A stretch of DNA of 59,432 nucleotides from Gilvibacter sp. (GCF_013214815.1 NZ_JABSPU010000012.1:1-59432); one strand, 5' to 3'. Shown: positions 50,731 through 59,429, numbered from the stretch's first letter. The notes: generated from the sequence alone by a model not told the origin. Made by a program: numbers and translations.

Positions 50731-52077
50731 TTATCCGAGCAAGTCGTCGTCTGCAGGGTCTGGAGCCGGAGCCGGATCATCACCGCCGCCGTCACCGCTT
50801 GGTGCAGGAGCATCATCAGTAGCGTAATAGTCCTCAAAGATCTCCTTCATGTCAATCCCGTAACGGTTGGCAAAGTCTTTTTGGATCTCTGCATCCTTTT
50901 TACGCAGTTCTTGTAAAGCCTCGGCATAGGAACTGTAAACACCTTGCATCACTTTCTCGTGAACTGGGATGTTGTCCATCATCTGCTGACGCGCCTTGGC
51001 AGAAGCCGTGTGCATTGCCGCTAGGGTTTGTCCAATATGCTCGTCGGTTTTAACCCCTAAGTGCTCTAAGATCGCTGCGAACTCTTGATCGGTTCTCGCT
51101 TTAAGGGCAACCACATATCCGTCGTAATACTTCAGACGCTCGTCGGTATCACTTTTAAGCTTGGCTCTATGCGATTGCAAATTGCTGCGCAGAGAAGTCA
51201 ATACTTTGATGGTCAAGTTGTGCTTGTGCACAAAGCTGTCCTTAGAAGCGGCAAGGGTAGTGTAGGCGTTTTTAAGACCTTCCAGTTCTTCTACCTTTTG
51301 TTCCAGCTGAGTGATCTTGGCAATGGCCTCAGAATACTCTGGTGATTGCTTGTCAGTGATCTCCTCAAGCTCTTGACGGGCTTGCTTTAAAAGAGCGTAT
51401 TGCTCTTCGAGTTTTTCTTCAGTCTCTTGCTTTTTCTCCAAGGCCTTGTTATGGTTCTTGGAAGCTTCAACAATAGCTACCTGCAATTTCTCTTCTACCT
51501 CTTTGATCTCTACCTCACGGTTCTTCAAACGGGTAACGGCAGCCTGACTCTTGTACGAAAGCTCATTGAGCAAGGTTTGGATGTCTGCATTCTCAATGCG
51601 CTCTTGGAACATTTGCTTGGCGCGAAGGTCTGCTGCATCACGGGCTTTTTCTGCCGCTTTGAGCTCTTCTTCTTTGCGCTTGATGCGGGACTTGCGTCCA
51701 AAAAGGTTGTTCCACCAATTGTCCTTGACGTTCTCCGCATCTTGCAGTTCCACCTTGGCTTTGTCCAAAGCTGCTTGTGCACGGTCAATTACTTTTTGTT
51801 CCTCTGCATTGAGGGTAGAGAACTTCTCGAAGATGATTCCTACTTCATCCTGATAGTCCGTAAGGTCTTTGATCGCTTCTAATAGGGAGCTGCGATCCTT
51901 TTCTGCCATGCCTACTACGTCGTCCAAGGTCGCGTTGAGTATCTTTTGACGAACTTCCGGATCGTCCTCTTGCGCCAACTTGGCTTTCATTTGGTCCATG
52001 GTTTTACCCCAGTTCACATCTACTTTCTCTTGTGCGGGGCCAGAATCGGTCTCTAATAAGTCAAAATCGTCAGCCAT
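50731..52077 (-). CDS. Long coiled-coil protein (first gene of the AAA operon)
   Basis: A 448-residue soluble protein. It starts with an acidic segment (ADDFDLLETDSG), and most of the chain (about 85-330) is coiled coil with long heptads such as KVELQDAENVKDNWWNN and KLEEQYALLKQARQELEE. The C-terminal end is Pro/Asp/Ala/Gly-rich (PSGDGGGDDPAPAPDPADDD) and flexible. Such proteins are often auto-annotated as microtubule-binding-like or TelA-like from coiled-coil similarity, which is not evidence of function. It could be a filament or scaffold for the AAA+ ring. It is the promoter-proximal gene; two hairpin terminators lie upstream in the gap. Confidence 0.75.
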   Translation of the reverse strand: MADDFDLLETDSGPAQEKVDVNWGKTMDQMKAKLAQEDDPEVRQKILNATLDDVVGMAEKDRSSLLEAIKDLTDYQDEVGIIFEKFSTLNAEEQKVIDRAQAALDKAKVELQDAENVKDNWWNNLFGRKSRIKRKEEELKAAEKARDAADLRAKQMFQERIENADIQTLLNELSYKSQAAVTRLKNREVEIKEVEEKLQVAIVEASKNHNKALEKKQETEEKLEEQYALLKQARQELEEITDKQSPEYSEAIAKITQLEQKVEELEGLKNAYTTLAASKDSFVHKHNLTIKVLTSLRSNLQSHRAKLKSDTDERLKYYDGYVVALKARTDQEFAAILEHLGVKTDEHIGQTLAAMHTASAKARQQMMDNIPVHEKVMQGVYSSYAEALQELRKKDAEIQKDFANRYGIDMKEIFEDYYATDDAPAPSGDGGGDDPAPAPDPADDDLLG

Positions 52078-52130
52078 AGTAAGACTATTGTTTTAAGGTT
52101 GCTAAAATTTTCGGAGTATCAATTTCGGTA

Positions 52131-52157
52131 AAAAAAATGAGTTAAGGCACTCATTTT
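52131..52157 (-). terminator. Second hairpin with U-run in the gap before the AAA operon
   Basis: AAAATGAGT (52134-52142) pairs with ACTCATTTT (52149-52157) around TAAGGC. On the minus strand the stem is followed by a run of T (52137-52131). It lies about 55 bases upstream of the coiled-coil gene, so it would stop a transcript entering the AAA operon, or act as an attenuator in its leader. Confidence 0.6.
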
Positions 52158-52237
52158 GGAAAAGCTTTCGACTATTAGTCTTAAACGAAGTCAAAATGTT
52201 ACAAAAAGCAACTATAGTGTACAATTTGAGCGATTTC

Positions 52238-52270
52238 AAAAAAAACCCCGAGCGGATAACTCGGGGCTTT
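52238..52270. terminator. Intrinsic terminator of the acyl-CoA dehydrogenase gene
   Basis: CCCCGAG (52246-52252) pairs with CTCGGGG (52260-52266) around a 7-base loop. On the minus strand eight T follow (52245-52238). It starts 25 bases after the stop codon at 52291. Confidence 0.92.
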
Positions 52271-52290
52271 TAACAGTGGGCTAATTCAGA

Positions 52291-53433
52291 TTAATCTTTC
52301 AATAGACTTCTGGAGATCACGATCTTTTGGATCTCGCTAGTTCCTTCGTAGATCTGTGTGATCTTCGCGTCACGCATCAGTCGCTCCACGTGATATTCTT
52401 TTACATAACCGTTTCCGCCGTGTACTTGTACCGCTTCTACCGTTACTTCCATGGCAACTTGAGAGGCGTATAGTTTAGCCATAGCCCCGCTCAAGTCGTA
52501 ATTATTGCCGTTGTCTTTATCCCAAGCAGCTTTCATTACCAAATGACGAGCAGCTTCGATCTTTACATGCATGTCTGCCAACTTAAAGGCAATAGCTTGG
52601 TGGTTGCAGATCTCTGTGCCAAAAGCCTTACGCACTTTAGAGTACTCTCTGGCCAATTCGTAAGCTCCTTGAGCAATACCTAAAGCCTGAGCGGCAATTC
52701 CAATACGTCCACCGCTTAGGGTCTTCATGGCGAATTTGAATCCGAAGCCATCTTCACCGATACGGTTCTCCTTAGGAACCTTAACATCGTTAAAGATCAA
52801 AGAGTGAGTGTCGCTTCCGCGGATACCGAGTTTATCTTCTTTAGGGCCGATCTCAAAACCTTCCCATCCTTTTTCTACAATAAGCGCATTGATTCCGCGG
52901 TGACCTTTATCGCGATCGGTTTGAGCGATCACAATATAATAATCCGAGGTGCTTCCGTTGGTGATCCAGTTCTTGGTTCCGTTGAGCACGTAGTGGTCAC
53001 CCATGTCAATGGCTGTAGTTTTTTGAGAAGTTGCATCTGATCCTGCTTCCGGCTCACTCAAACAAAAAGCTCCAAGAGCTTCTCCAGAGGCCAATTTGGT
53101 CAAGTACTTCTCCTTGTGCATATCGCTACCGAAGGCTTGAATTCCGTAACATACCAAGGAGTTGTTTACAGACATCACTACCGATGCAGAGGCATCAATT
53201 TTGCTGAGTTCTTCCATGGCCAACACGTATGAAACCGTGTCCATTCCGCCTCCGCCGTACTGCGGATCAACCATCATTCCCATAAATCCAAGTTCTCCCA
53301 TCTGCTTGATCTGGGCTGCAGGGAATTCTTGTTTGTTGTCGCGCTCTACAACGCCTGGAAGCAATTCGTTCTTAGCAAAATCACGAGCCGCTTCGCGGAT
53401 CATTTCATGTTCTTCGGTTAAGGTAAAATCCAT
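52291..53433 (-). CDS. Acyl-CoA dehydrogenase (short/branched-chain type)
   Basis: FAD enzyme that makes a 2,3 double bond in an acyl-CoA, passing electrons to ETF. The 380-residue chain has FCLSEPEAGSDATSQKT (FAD-binding), the SGGRIGIAAQALGIAQGA helix and the catalytic Glu363 in YEGTSEIQKIVISRS. Glu at this C-terminal place is the pattern of short-chain and butyryl/isobutyryl type enzymes. It stands as a single gene with a TATCTTTG -7 element upstream. It could work with the branched-chain module at 5.5-9.9 kb, but that link is only functional inference. Confidence 0.94.
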   Translation of the reverse strand: MDFTLTEEHEMIREAARDFAKNELLPGVVERDNKQEFPAAQIKQMGELGFMGMMVDPQYGGGGMDTVSYVLAMEELSKIDASASVVMSVNNSLVCYGIQAFGSDMHKEKYLTKLASGEALGAFCLSEPEAGSDATSQKTTAIDMGDHYVLNGTKNWITNGSTSDYYIVIAQTDRDKGHRGINALIVEKGWEGFEIGPKEDKLGIRGSDTHSLIFNDVKVPKENRIGEDGFGFKFAMKTLSGGRIGIAAQALGIAQGAYELAREYSKVRKAFGTEICNHQAIAFKLADMHVKIEAARHLVMKAAWDKDNGNNYDLSGAMAKLYASQVAMEVTVEAVQVHGGNGYVKEYHVERLMRDAKITQIYEGTSEIQKIVISRSLLKD

Positions 53434-53473
53434 GGAATTCAGTATTCTTTAAATTATTCTCAAAAAAGGTTAG

Positions 53474-53481
53474 CAAAGATA
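53474..53481 (-). promoter_or_regulatory. -7 element of the acyl-CoA dehydrogenase gene
   Basis: Minus strand TATCTTTG (53481-53474) is an exact TAnnTTTG match, 41 bases upstream of the start codon at 53433. A clear -33 TTTG is not seen, though TTGA occurs near the right distance. Confidence 0.55.
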
Positions 53482-53525
53482 CTTCTTAAATAGCATATTT
53501 TCAATAAATCCTGTTATTTTTAAGA

Positions 53526-54596
53526 ATGCTTAAAAATCAATATCACGTCTTGGGAGTAATGTCTGGCACATCGCTGGACGGGATTGACTTGGCTGAGGTT
53601 TTCTTCACTGTAGATCAAGGGGTTTGGACTTATGAATTTGGACACACCCAAATGTTACCCTACGACGAAAAGCGTGAGAAGGCTTTTTTGGCCGATCTGG
53701 TCAGTCTAAATCCAGAGGAATTGGACGCGGCAGATTCGCGCTATTCGCAGTTTTTAGGCGAGCAGATCAAAGCATTTATTTCTAAATACAACATTCAGCA
53801 TTTGGACGCGGTCTGTTCCCACGGCCATACGGCATTGCATCGTCCGGATCTGGGAGTAACACGACAGATCGGCAATCAAAAAAGGATCGCTGAGATCAGC
53901 GGGCAGCGAGTGGTTTGTGACTTTAGAGTACAAGATGTCGCCTTGGGTGGGCAAGGGGCTCCTTTGGTTCCCATCGGAGATCGATTGCTTTTTGGAGCTT
54001 TTGATTACTGCATCAACCTTGGAGGTTTTGCAAACCTTTCTTATGAACAAGATGGCCTGCGGATTGCCTATGATCTCTGTCCGGTCAATATCATACTCAA
54101 TAAGCTAGTTGAGCCATTAGGACTGGATTATGACGATGGTGGAAAGATTGCCCAAAGCGGAACCGTAAATGATGAGCTATTGAAACAACTCAACGGTTTG
54201 GATTATTACGCGCAAGAGCCGCCAAAGTCTTTAGGACTGGAATGGGTCCGCAGTGAAATTCATAAAAAGTTCAAACTCAATGAGCTCACGCCAGCAGATG
54301 CTCTAGCTACATTTGTGGAGCATATGGCTTATCAGATAGCCAAACCCTTAAAAGAAGAAAGCAAGGTCCTATTTACTGGAGGCGGAGCCCATAATGAATA
54401 CCTCTTACAACGAATAGAGTCGTATAAGTCATTGAAAATCACTGTGCCGGACAAGCAACTTATTGAATATAAAGAGGCCTTGATTTTTGCCCTTTTAGGC
54501 GTTCTCAAACTGCGTGATGAGGTCAATTGTTTAGCTTCGGTCACTGGGGCCAGTAAGGATCATTCTAGCGGGCTGATATTTAACGCTAATATTTAG
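53526..54596 (+). CDS. anmK: Anhydro-N-acetylmuramic acid kinase
   Basis: Opens and phosphorylates 1,6-anhydro-MurNAc during peptidoglycan recycling to give MurNAc-6-phosphate. The 356-residue chain has VMSGTSLDGIDLAEV near the start, CSHGHTALHRPD, GQGAPLVPIGDRLLF, INLGGFANLSY and FTGGGAHNEYLL, all typical blocks. Length is normal. It is divergent from the acyl-CoA dehydrogenase gene with 92 bases between them. The MurNAc-6-phosphate etherase gene is not nearby. Confidence 0.96.
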   Translation: MLKNQYHVLGVMSGTSLDGIDLAEVFFTVDQGVWTYEFGHTQMLPYDEKREKAFLADLVSLNPEELDAADSRYSQFLGEQIKAFISKYNIQHLDAVCSHGHTALHRPDLGVTRQIGNQKRIAEISGQRVVCDFRVQDVALGGQGAPLVPIGDRLLFGAFDYCINLGGFANLSYEQDGLRIAYDLCPVNIILNKLVEPLGLDYDDGGKIAQSGTVNDELLKQLNGLDYYAQEPPKSLGLEWVRSEIHKKFKLNELTPADALATFVEHMAYQIAKPLKEESKVLFTGGGAHNEYLLQRIESYKSLKITVPDKQLIEYKEALIFALLGVLKLRDEVNCLASVTGASKDHSSGLIFNANI

Positions 54597-54628
54597 TTAT
54601 CACGAACGGTTTGGGTACTTAAGTTTGT

Positions 54629-54636
54629 TATATTTG
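54629..54636 (+). promoter_or_regulatory. -7 element of the amino-acid dehydrogenase gene
   Basis: TATATTTG (54629-54636) is an exact TAnnTTTG match, 25 bases before the ATG at 54662. TTTG at 54610-54613 could be the -33 element, but the 15-base spacing is short. Confidence 0.5.
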
Positions 54637-54661
54637 TCATGCTACAATGTCAACCAACTAA

Positions 54662-55888
54662 ATGAAACAACTCCTTAAAGCTTACGAGAATAAAGCACCA
54701 GAAATCGTGTTCCATTGGAATGATCCATACACCGACGCAGAAGGCTGGACGGTCATCAATTCGCTCCGTGGTGGAGCTGCTGGTGGTGGAACCAGAATGC
54801 GCAAAGGTTTGGATATGAATGAAGTACTTTCATTGGCCAAAACCATGGAAGTGAAATTTACAGTTTCCGGACCTGCCATTGGAGGCGCTAAATCGGGGAT
54901 CAATTTCGATCCTGCAGATCCTCGGAAAAAGGAAGTTTTAGAGCGTTGGTATGCGGCCGTTTCTCCTTTGCTGAAATCCTATTACGGTACAGGTGGAGAT
55001 CTCAATGTTGATGAAATCCACGAAGTAATTCCAATAACGGAAGCCAGCGGTGTTTGGCATCCGCAGGAAGGAGTTTTCTCAGGACACTTTAAGCCGACTG
55101 AGGCCGACAAGATCAACCGCATTGGTCAATTGCGCCAAGGGGTGATCAAAGTAATTGAAAACCCGAACTACTCCCCGGACGTAACTAAAAAATACACAGT
55201 GGCCGATATGATCACTGGTTTTGGTGTTGCGGAAGCTGTAAAACACTACTACGAGGTTTACGGCGGATCTGTAGTCGGAAAGCGTGCCGTAATCCAAGGT
55301 TTTGGAAACGTGGGTTCAGCTGCAGCTTATTATCTGGCCTTAATGGGGGCGAAGGTTGTGGGAATCATTGACCGTCATGGCGGAGTGATCAATGAAACCG
55401 GTTTCTCTATGGAGGAGGTTACCGAGTTCTTTTTGAACAAACGAGGCAATGAACTCATGGTGGACAATATGATCCCGTTTGAGGAAATGAACGAGCGTAT
55501 CTGGGGGCTAGAGACTGAGGTCTTTGCACCTTGTGCGGCCTCTCGTTTGATCACGCAGGATCAGATCGATCAAATGATTTCTTCTGGTTTGGAAGTGATC
55601 TCTTGTGGAGCGAATGTTCCTTTTGCTGATCCGGAGATTTTCTTCGGTTCCATTATGGAGCACACAGACCGCGAGGTTAGTTTGATCCCAGATTTTATTT
55701 CAAATTGTGGAATGGCCAGAGTTTTTGCTTACTTTATGGAGCGAAAAGTACAGATGACCGATGAAGCGATCTTCAACGATACTTCGCAGACCATTAGACG
55801 TGCTTTGGAAGCTACACACCAATCGAATCCGAATAAAACAAGAATAAGCGAAACCGCATTTGAGATCGCTTTAAAACAACTCATATAA
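54662..55888 (+). CDS. Glu/Leu/Phe/Val-family amino-acid dehydrogenase
   Basis: NAD(P)-dependent oxidative deaminase of 408 residues. The substrate-binding part has GGAAGGGTRM, Lys65 in TMEVKFTVSG and the catalytic Lys77 in GGAKSGINFD. Later comes the NAD-binding fold with IQGFGNVGSAAAYYL and IIDRHGG. The final block LIPDFISNCGMARVFAYF is also family-typical. Whether it prefers glutamate, leucine, valine or phenylalanine cannot be read by eye; a branched-chain preference would fit with ilvE but is not shown. NhaD follows 12 bases later, so the two are co-transcribed. Confidence 0.92.
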   Translation: MKQLLKAYENKAPEIVFHWNDPYTDAEGWTVINSLRGGAAGGGTRMRKGLDMNEVLSLAKTMEVKFTVSGPAIGGAKSGINFDPADPRKKEVLERWYAAVSPLLKSYYGTGGDLNVDEIHEVIPITEASGVWHPQEGVFSGHFKPTEADKINRIGQLRQGVIKVIENPNYSPDVTKKYTVADMITGFGVAEAVKHYYEVYGGSVVGKRAVIQGFGNVGSAAAYYLALMGAKVVGIIDRHGGVINETGFSMEEVTEFFLNKRGNELMVDNMIPFEEMNERIWGLETEVFAPCAASRLITQDQIDQMISSGLEVISCGANVPFADPEIFFGSIMEHTDREVSLIPDFISNCGMARVFAYFMERKVQMTDEAIFNDTSQTIRRALEATHQSNPNKTRISETAFEIALKQLI

Positions 55889-55900
55889 ACTACCAACTGT

Positions 55901-57280
55901 ATGGAATCTATCATCATTCTCATTTTTGTCTTTGGTTATTTATCAATCACCTTGGAGCATCCGCTTCGACTCGATAAAACAGTGCCTGCCCTAATTATGG
56001 CTGCCCTTATCTGGGCTGTCCTTTCTGTTGGATTTGCCTCGGGCTGGTTTAGTGTCATTGATACCCATGAGAATGTGTTTACCTATATAGCGGGGGATCA
56101 TCATATGGAGGAAGGCTTCTCCAATACCCTGTTGCATCACCTGGGTAAAACGGCGGAGATACTCATCTTCCTGATAGGGGCCATGACCATTGTGGAGATC
56201 ATTGATCTGCACCGTGGTTTTGAGATTCTAAAGGGAGCCGTTAAGACCAAGAGTAAGAAGCGTCTGCTTTGGATCATTGGTATTTTGGCCTTCATTCTAT
56301 CAGCCATCATTGATAACCTTACGGCAACGATCGTATTGGTAACCTTGCTGCGCAAGTTGATTCCAACACGTGAAGATCGTCTTTGGTTTGCCTCCATGGT
56401 AGTGATTGCAGCAAATGCTGGAGGTGCTTGGTCGCCTATTGGAGACGTAACGACCACCATGCTTTGGATCGCGAATAAGGTGACTGCGCTAGGTTTGGTG
56501 AAGTTTGTAGTCTTGCCGTCTATTGCCTGTTTCATTGTGCCGTTCTTAATTGCCAGCCGCATGAAGCCTTTCCAAGGAGAAGTAACTGGTGTAGATGAAG
56601 ATGAGGATGCGGACGGTCGCAAATTACTCAGTAGTAAGACGATGTTGTTCCTCGGTTTGGGGATGATCGTATCGGTGCCGATCTTTAAAACAGTAACCCA
56701 CTTACCCCCTTATATTGGGATGATGTTCGCCTTGGGAATTGTGTGGTTAGTTTCAGAATACATTCACCCAGAAGAAGATTTCTCAGAATCTGAAAGACAT
56801 AAATACTCGGCGCACAAAGCCTTGTCGCGTATTGAAATATCAAGTATCCTTTTCTTCTTGGGAATCCTGATGGCCGTTGCTGGACTGGAGAGTTTGGTTT
56901 ACGGAACTTCCATGGACGGAGAGCAAGTAGGTACCCTGCGTTATTTGGCAGAGGTATTGCAAGGCGCCATTCCTTATGAGGATGTGGTAGTGATCTTACT
57001 GGGTATTTTCTCAGCCATTATTGATAACGTACCGCTAGTAGCAGCGTCTATTGGAATGTATGAATCTCCAACCGACTCTGTATTGTGGCATTTTATAGCC
57101 TATTCTGCAGGAACCGGAGGATCTATGTTGATCATTGGTTCTGCTGCCGGTGTAGCTGCAATGGGAATGGAGAAGATCGATTTTATCTGGTATTTAAAGA
57201 AAATTACTTGGTTAGCATTCGTAGGTTTTGCCGTAGGAGCTGGAGTGTATCTTCTGTTCCAACGCGTGCTACTCGTTTAA
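55901..57280 (+). CDS. nhaD: Na+/H+ antiporter NhaD
   Basis: A 459-residue membrane protein of the ion transporter superfamily that expels sodium in exchange for protons. Conserved parts visible are the DNLTATIVLVTLLRK helix with the Asp-Asn-Leu-Thr signature, AANAGGAWSPIGDVTTTMLW and the second-half repeat AIIDNVPLVAASIGMY. A charged cytoplasmic loop (GVDEDEDADGRK) separates the halves, as expected for an inverted repeat fold. NhaD fits a marine, sodium-rich life. It follows the amino-acid dehydrogenase by 12 bases and precedes exbB by 53 bases. Confidence 0.95.
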   Translation: MESIIILIFVFGYLSITLEHPLRLDKTVPALIMAALIWAVLSVGFASGWFSVIDTHENVFTYIAGDHHMEEGFSNTLLHHLGKTAEILIFLIGAMTIVEIIDLHRGFEILKGAVKTKSKKRLLWIIGILAFILSAIIDNLTATIVLVTLLRKLIPTREDRLWFASMVVIAANAGGAWSPIGDVTTTMLWIANKVTALGLVKFVVLPSIACFIVPFLIASRMKPFQGEVTGVDEDEDADGRKLLSSKTMLFLGLGMIVSVPIFKTVTHLPPYIGMMFALGIVWLVSEYIHPEEDFSESERHKYSAHKALSRIEISSILFFLGILMAVAGLESLVYGTSMDGEQVGTLRYLAEVLQGAIPYEDVVVILLGIFSAIIDNVPLVAASIGMYESPTDSVLWHFIAYSAGTGGSMLIIGSAAGVAAMGMEKIDFIWYLKKITWLAFVGFAVGAGVYLLFQRVLLV

Positions 57281-57333
57281 GCCCTTACAATTTCTGAACG
57301 TATTGTTCGTTCTACCATTATTAAACCTAAACT

Positions 57334-58035
57334 ATGTTGAATTTCCTACTTCAGGACCCAACTACCGATGCTGTAGATGGCCTGGAACCTGTCGTTGAAG
57401 AAAAAACGATCTCATTGATGGAACTCCTGCTCAACGGAGGAGTTGCCGGTCAAATCATTATCGCTGTTTTATTCGTGCTGCTTTTTGTGGCCATGTATAT
57501 CTACTTTGAACGCCTGTTTGCGATCAAATCAGCTTCCAAGATAGACGGCAATTTTATGAATCAAATTCGAGACAATGTAGGCTCTGGAAACCTAGAGGCA
57601 GCAAAGCTTTTATGTGTTCAGCAGAACTCTCCAGTAGCTCGTTTGACCGAAAAGGGAATTTCAAGAATCGGAAGTCCATTAGACGACATCAACACCGCCA
57701 TTGAGAATGCGGGACGTTTGGAAGTCTATAAAATGGAAAAGAACGTAAGTATCCTTGCTACCATTGCGGGGGCTGCTCCTATGATCGGTTTCTTAGGGAC
57801 GGTTATTGGTATGGTTTTAGCTTTCCATCAATTGGCCACAAGCAGTGGACAAGCAGAGATGGGCTCTTTAGCAGAAGGAATTTATACGGCCATGACCACT
57901 ACGGTTGCAGGACTTGTGGTAGGTATTATTGCCTATATGGGTTACAACCACTTAGTAGTTAAGACGGACAAGGTTGTGCACCAAATGGAGGCCAATGCTG
58001 TTGACTTCCTAGATCTTCTAAACGAACCAGCTTAG
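57334..58035 (+). CDS. exbB: ExbB/TolQ/MotA-family proton channel subunit
   Basis: A 233-residue membrane protein that forms the pentameric channel of the TonB motor. Three helices are visible: LNGGVAGQIIIAVLFVLLFVAMYIYFER at about 32-65, ISILATIAGAAPMIGFLGTVIGMV-type at about 130-160 with the conserved Gly-rich block, and GIYTAMTTTVAGLVVGIIAYMGY at about 185-210. The residues TTTVAGL are the family signature that lines the pore. The N-terminal 30 residues are polar. exbD follows 10 bases later. Confidence 0.94.
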   Translation: MLNFLLQDPTTDAVDGLEPVVEEKTISLMELLLNGGVAGQIIIAVLFVLLFVAMYIYFERLFAIKSASKIDGNFMNQIRDNVGSGNLEAAKLLCVQQNSPVARLTEKGISRIGSPLDDINTAIENAGRLEVYKMEKNVSILATIAGAAPMIGFLGTVIGMVLAFHQLATSSGQAEMGSLAEGIYTAMTTTVAGLVVGIIAYMGYNHLVVKTDKVVHQMEANAVDFLDLLNEPA

Positions 58036-58045
58036 ATACGGCAGT

Positions 58046-58438
58046 ATGAATCTAAGAGGAAGAAATAAAGTAAAGGCCGAGTTCAGCATGAGCTCCATGA
58101 CAGACATTGTATTTCTGTTGTTGGTGTTCTTTTTGCTGACCTCGTCTAACGTAACTCCAGATGCGCTCAACCTAGTGCTTCCAAAGGCCAAAGGGAAGAC
58201 CACGGCGCAGCAAAATGCTTCTGTGAGCATTACTAAAGGAGGAGCTTACTACGTGAATAAAGAGCGCGTAAGTGAGTACAGCATAGAAAGTGAACTGCAA
58301 GCAGCTTTAGGCGGTCAGGATTCCCCGACTATCATTCTGCGTGCAGAAGAAGGCGTGCCTATTGAAAAGGCCGTTTTGGTGATGGATATTGCCAACAAGA
58401 ACAATTTTAAAGTCGTACTCGCCGTACGCCCGAATTAA
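58046..58438 (+). CDS. exbD: ExbD/TolR-family protein
   Basis: A 130-residue protein with one membrane helix. The block SSMTDIVFLLLVFFLLTS includes the essential Asp20 that carries protons, and the C-terminal domain is a small alpha-beta fold (GVPIEKAVLVMDIANKNNF) in the periplasm. Length is normal. It stops one base before the TonB-like gene, so ExbB, ExbD and TonB are expressed together. Confidence 0.95.
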   Translation: MNLRGRNKVKAEFSMSSMTDIVFLLLVFFLLTSSNVTPDALNLVLPKAKGKTTAQQNASVSITKGGAYYVNKERVSEYSIESELQAALGGQDSPTIILRAEEGVPIEKAVLVMDIANKNNFKVVLAVRPN

Positions 58439-58439
58439 T

Positions 58440-59252
58440 ATGGGATTTTTAGATACCGAGCACAAACGCAAGAGTTTTCGCATCAGTTCTGCCTTAATGG
58501 CCATACTGCTGTTGTTGCTCTTTTTCTTCGGATTGAAATATCTCGATCCACCACCAGAAGGCGGGATCGCCATTAATTTTGGGACCAGCGCTACAGGCTC
58601 AGGAAATGTGCAGCCGCAAGAGACCGTAAGAACAGCTCCGCAGCAAACGCAATCCAATCCACAGGAAACTTCTAAAGACATCAATGAAGACGTGGTAACT
58701 CAAGACATTGAAGACGCGCCTGTGGTTAAGGATGATAAGAAACCTGTAGAGACCAAACCTGCAGAGGAGGAGAAGCCGGTTGAGACTGAAAAGAAACCAG
58801 ATCCCAAGCCAGATAAAAGCACAACCGATGCCCTATCATCTATCATCAACGGTCCCAAAAATGACGGAAAGACCGATGGAGGAGAAGGTCCTGACGCCAC
58901 TGGAGGTGACAAAGGAGATCCCAATGGAGACCCAAATGCCAGCAGCTATTACGGAACCGGTAAAGGCCTAGACGGAGATGGAAACTATCAGCTTGGCGGA
59001 CGCTCGGCTTTGAACAAAGAGAAGTATCAGCAAGACTGTAACGAGGCTGGAATCGTAGTGGTGAGTATAGAGGTGGATCGCAACGGGAACGTAATTAGCG
59101 CTACTCCCGGAGTTCGCGGGACTACTAACAATTCACGCTGTTTGCTCGAGCCGGCCAAACGCGCTGCGATGGATACCAAATTCAATGCAGACCCCAATGC
59201 GCCTGCAAAACAGATCGGGAAGATCGTTTACCGTTTTTCTTTGTCCAATTAA
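58440..59252 (+). CDS. TonB-like energy transducer
   Basis: A 270-residue protein beginning at the ATG at 58440. The frame opens at 58389, but that would run into exbD. The N-terminal anchor helix is ISSALMAILLLLLFFFGL (about 14-31). A long Pro/Glu/Lys then Gly/Asp-rich spacer (KPVETKPAEEEKPVETE, later GEGPDATGGDKGDPNGD) crosses the periplasm. The C-terminal part (about 200-270) resembles the TonB C-terminal fold: VVVSIEVDRNGNVISATPGV and IGKIVYRFSL. It passes energy from ExbB/ExbD to outer-membrane receptors. The last 180 bases of the window, from 59253, hold no gene that I can support. Confidence 0.88.
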   Translation: MGFLDTEHKRKSFRISSALMAILLLLLFFFGLKYLDPPPEGGIAINFGTSATGSGNVQPQETVRTAPQQTQSNPQETSKDINEDVVTQDIEDAPVVKDDKKPVETKPAEEEKPVETEKKPDPKPDKSTTDALSSIINGPKNDGKTDGGEGPDATGGDKGDPNGDPNASSYYGTGKGLDGDGNYQLGGRSALNKEKYQQDCNEAGIVVVSIEVDRNGNVISATPGVRGTTNNSRCLLEPAKRAAMDTKFNADPNAPAKQIGKIVYRFSLSN

Positions 59253-59368
59253 GAGGTCATTTTTGGTATCTTTGAGAAAAATGATGCCATGAAATGAGCA
59301 CAAACAAATTTATTTATTAGCATACCCACTGCTATAATTGAATTTTTTGTGCGAAAGCGAAGCGGTTG

Positions 59369-59429
59369 ATCTATGTAAATAATTTTTATTTGCTTGATTG
59401 CCAGCTCGATAAAAATTATTTACATAGAT
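59369..59429. repeat. Perfect 21-bp inverted repeat at the window end
   Basis: The arm at 59369-59389 starts ATCTATGTAAATAATT and ends TTTAT; the arm at 59409-59429 is its exact reverse complement. The loop of 19 bases is TTGCTTGATTGCCAGCTCG. The arms are AT-rich and carry no U-run after them. It is too long and too perfect to be an ordinary terminator and lies at the very edge of the window. See findings. Confidence 0.85.

Noticed and set aside
50731-52077. Calling the coiled-coil protein TelA or microtubule-binding
   Set aside because: Only the coiled-coil pattern is shared; no TelA sequence blocks are visible.
58389-58439. Upstream start for the TonB-like gene
   Set aside because: It would overlap exbD by 50 bases, and the extra residues are not membrane-anchor-like; the ATG one base after the exbD stop is normal.
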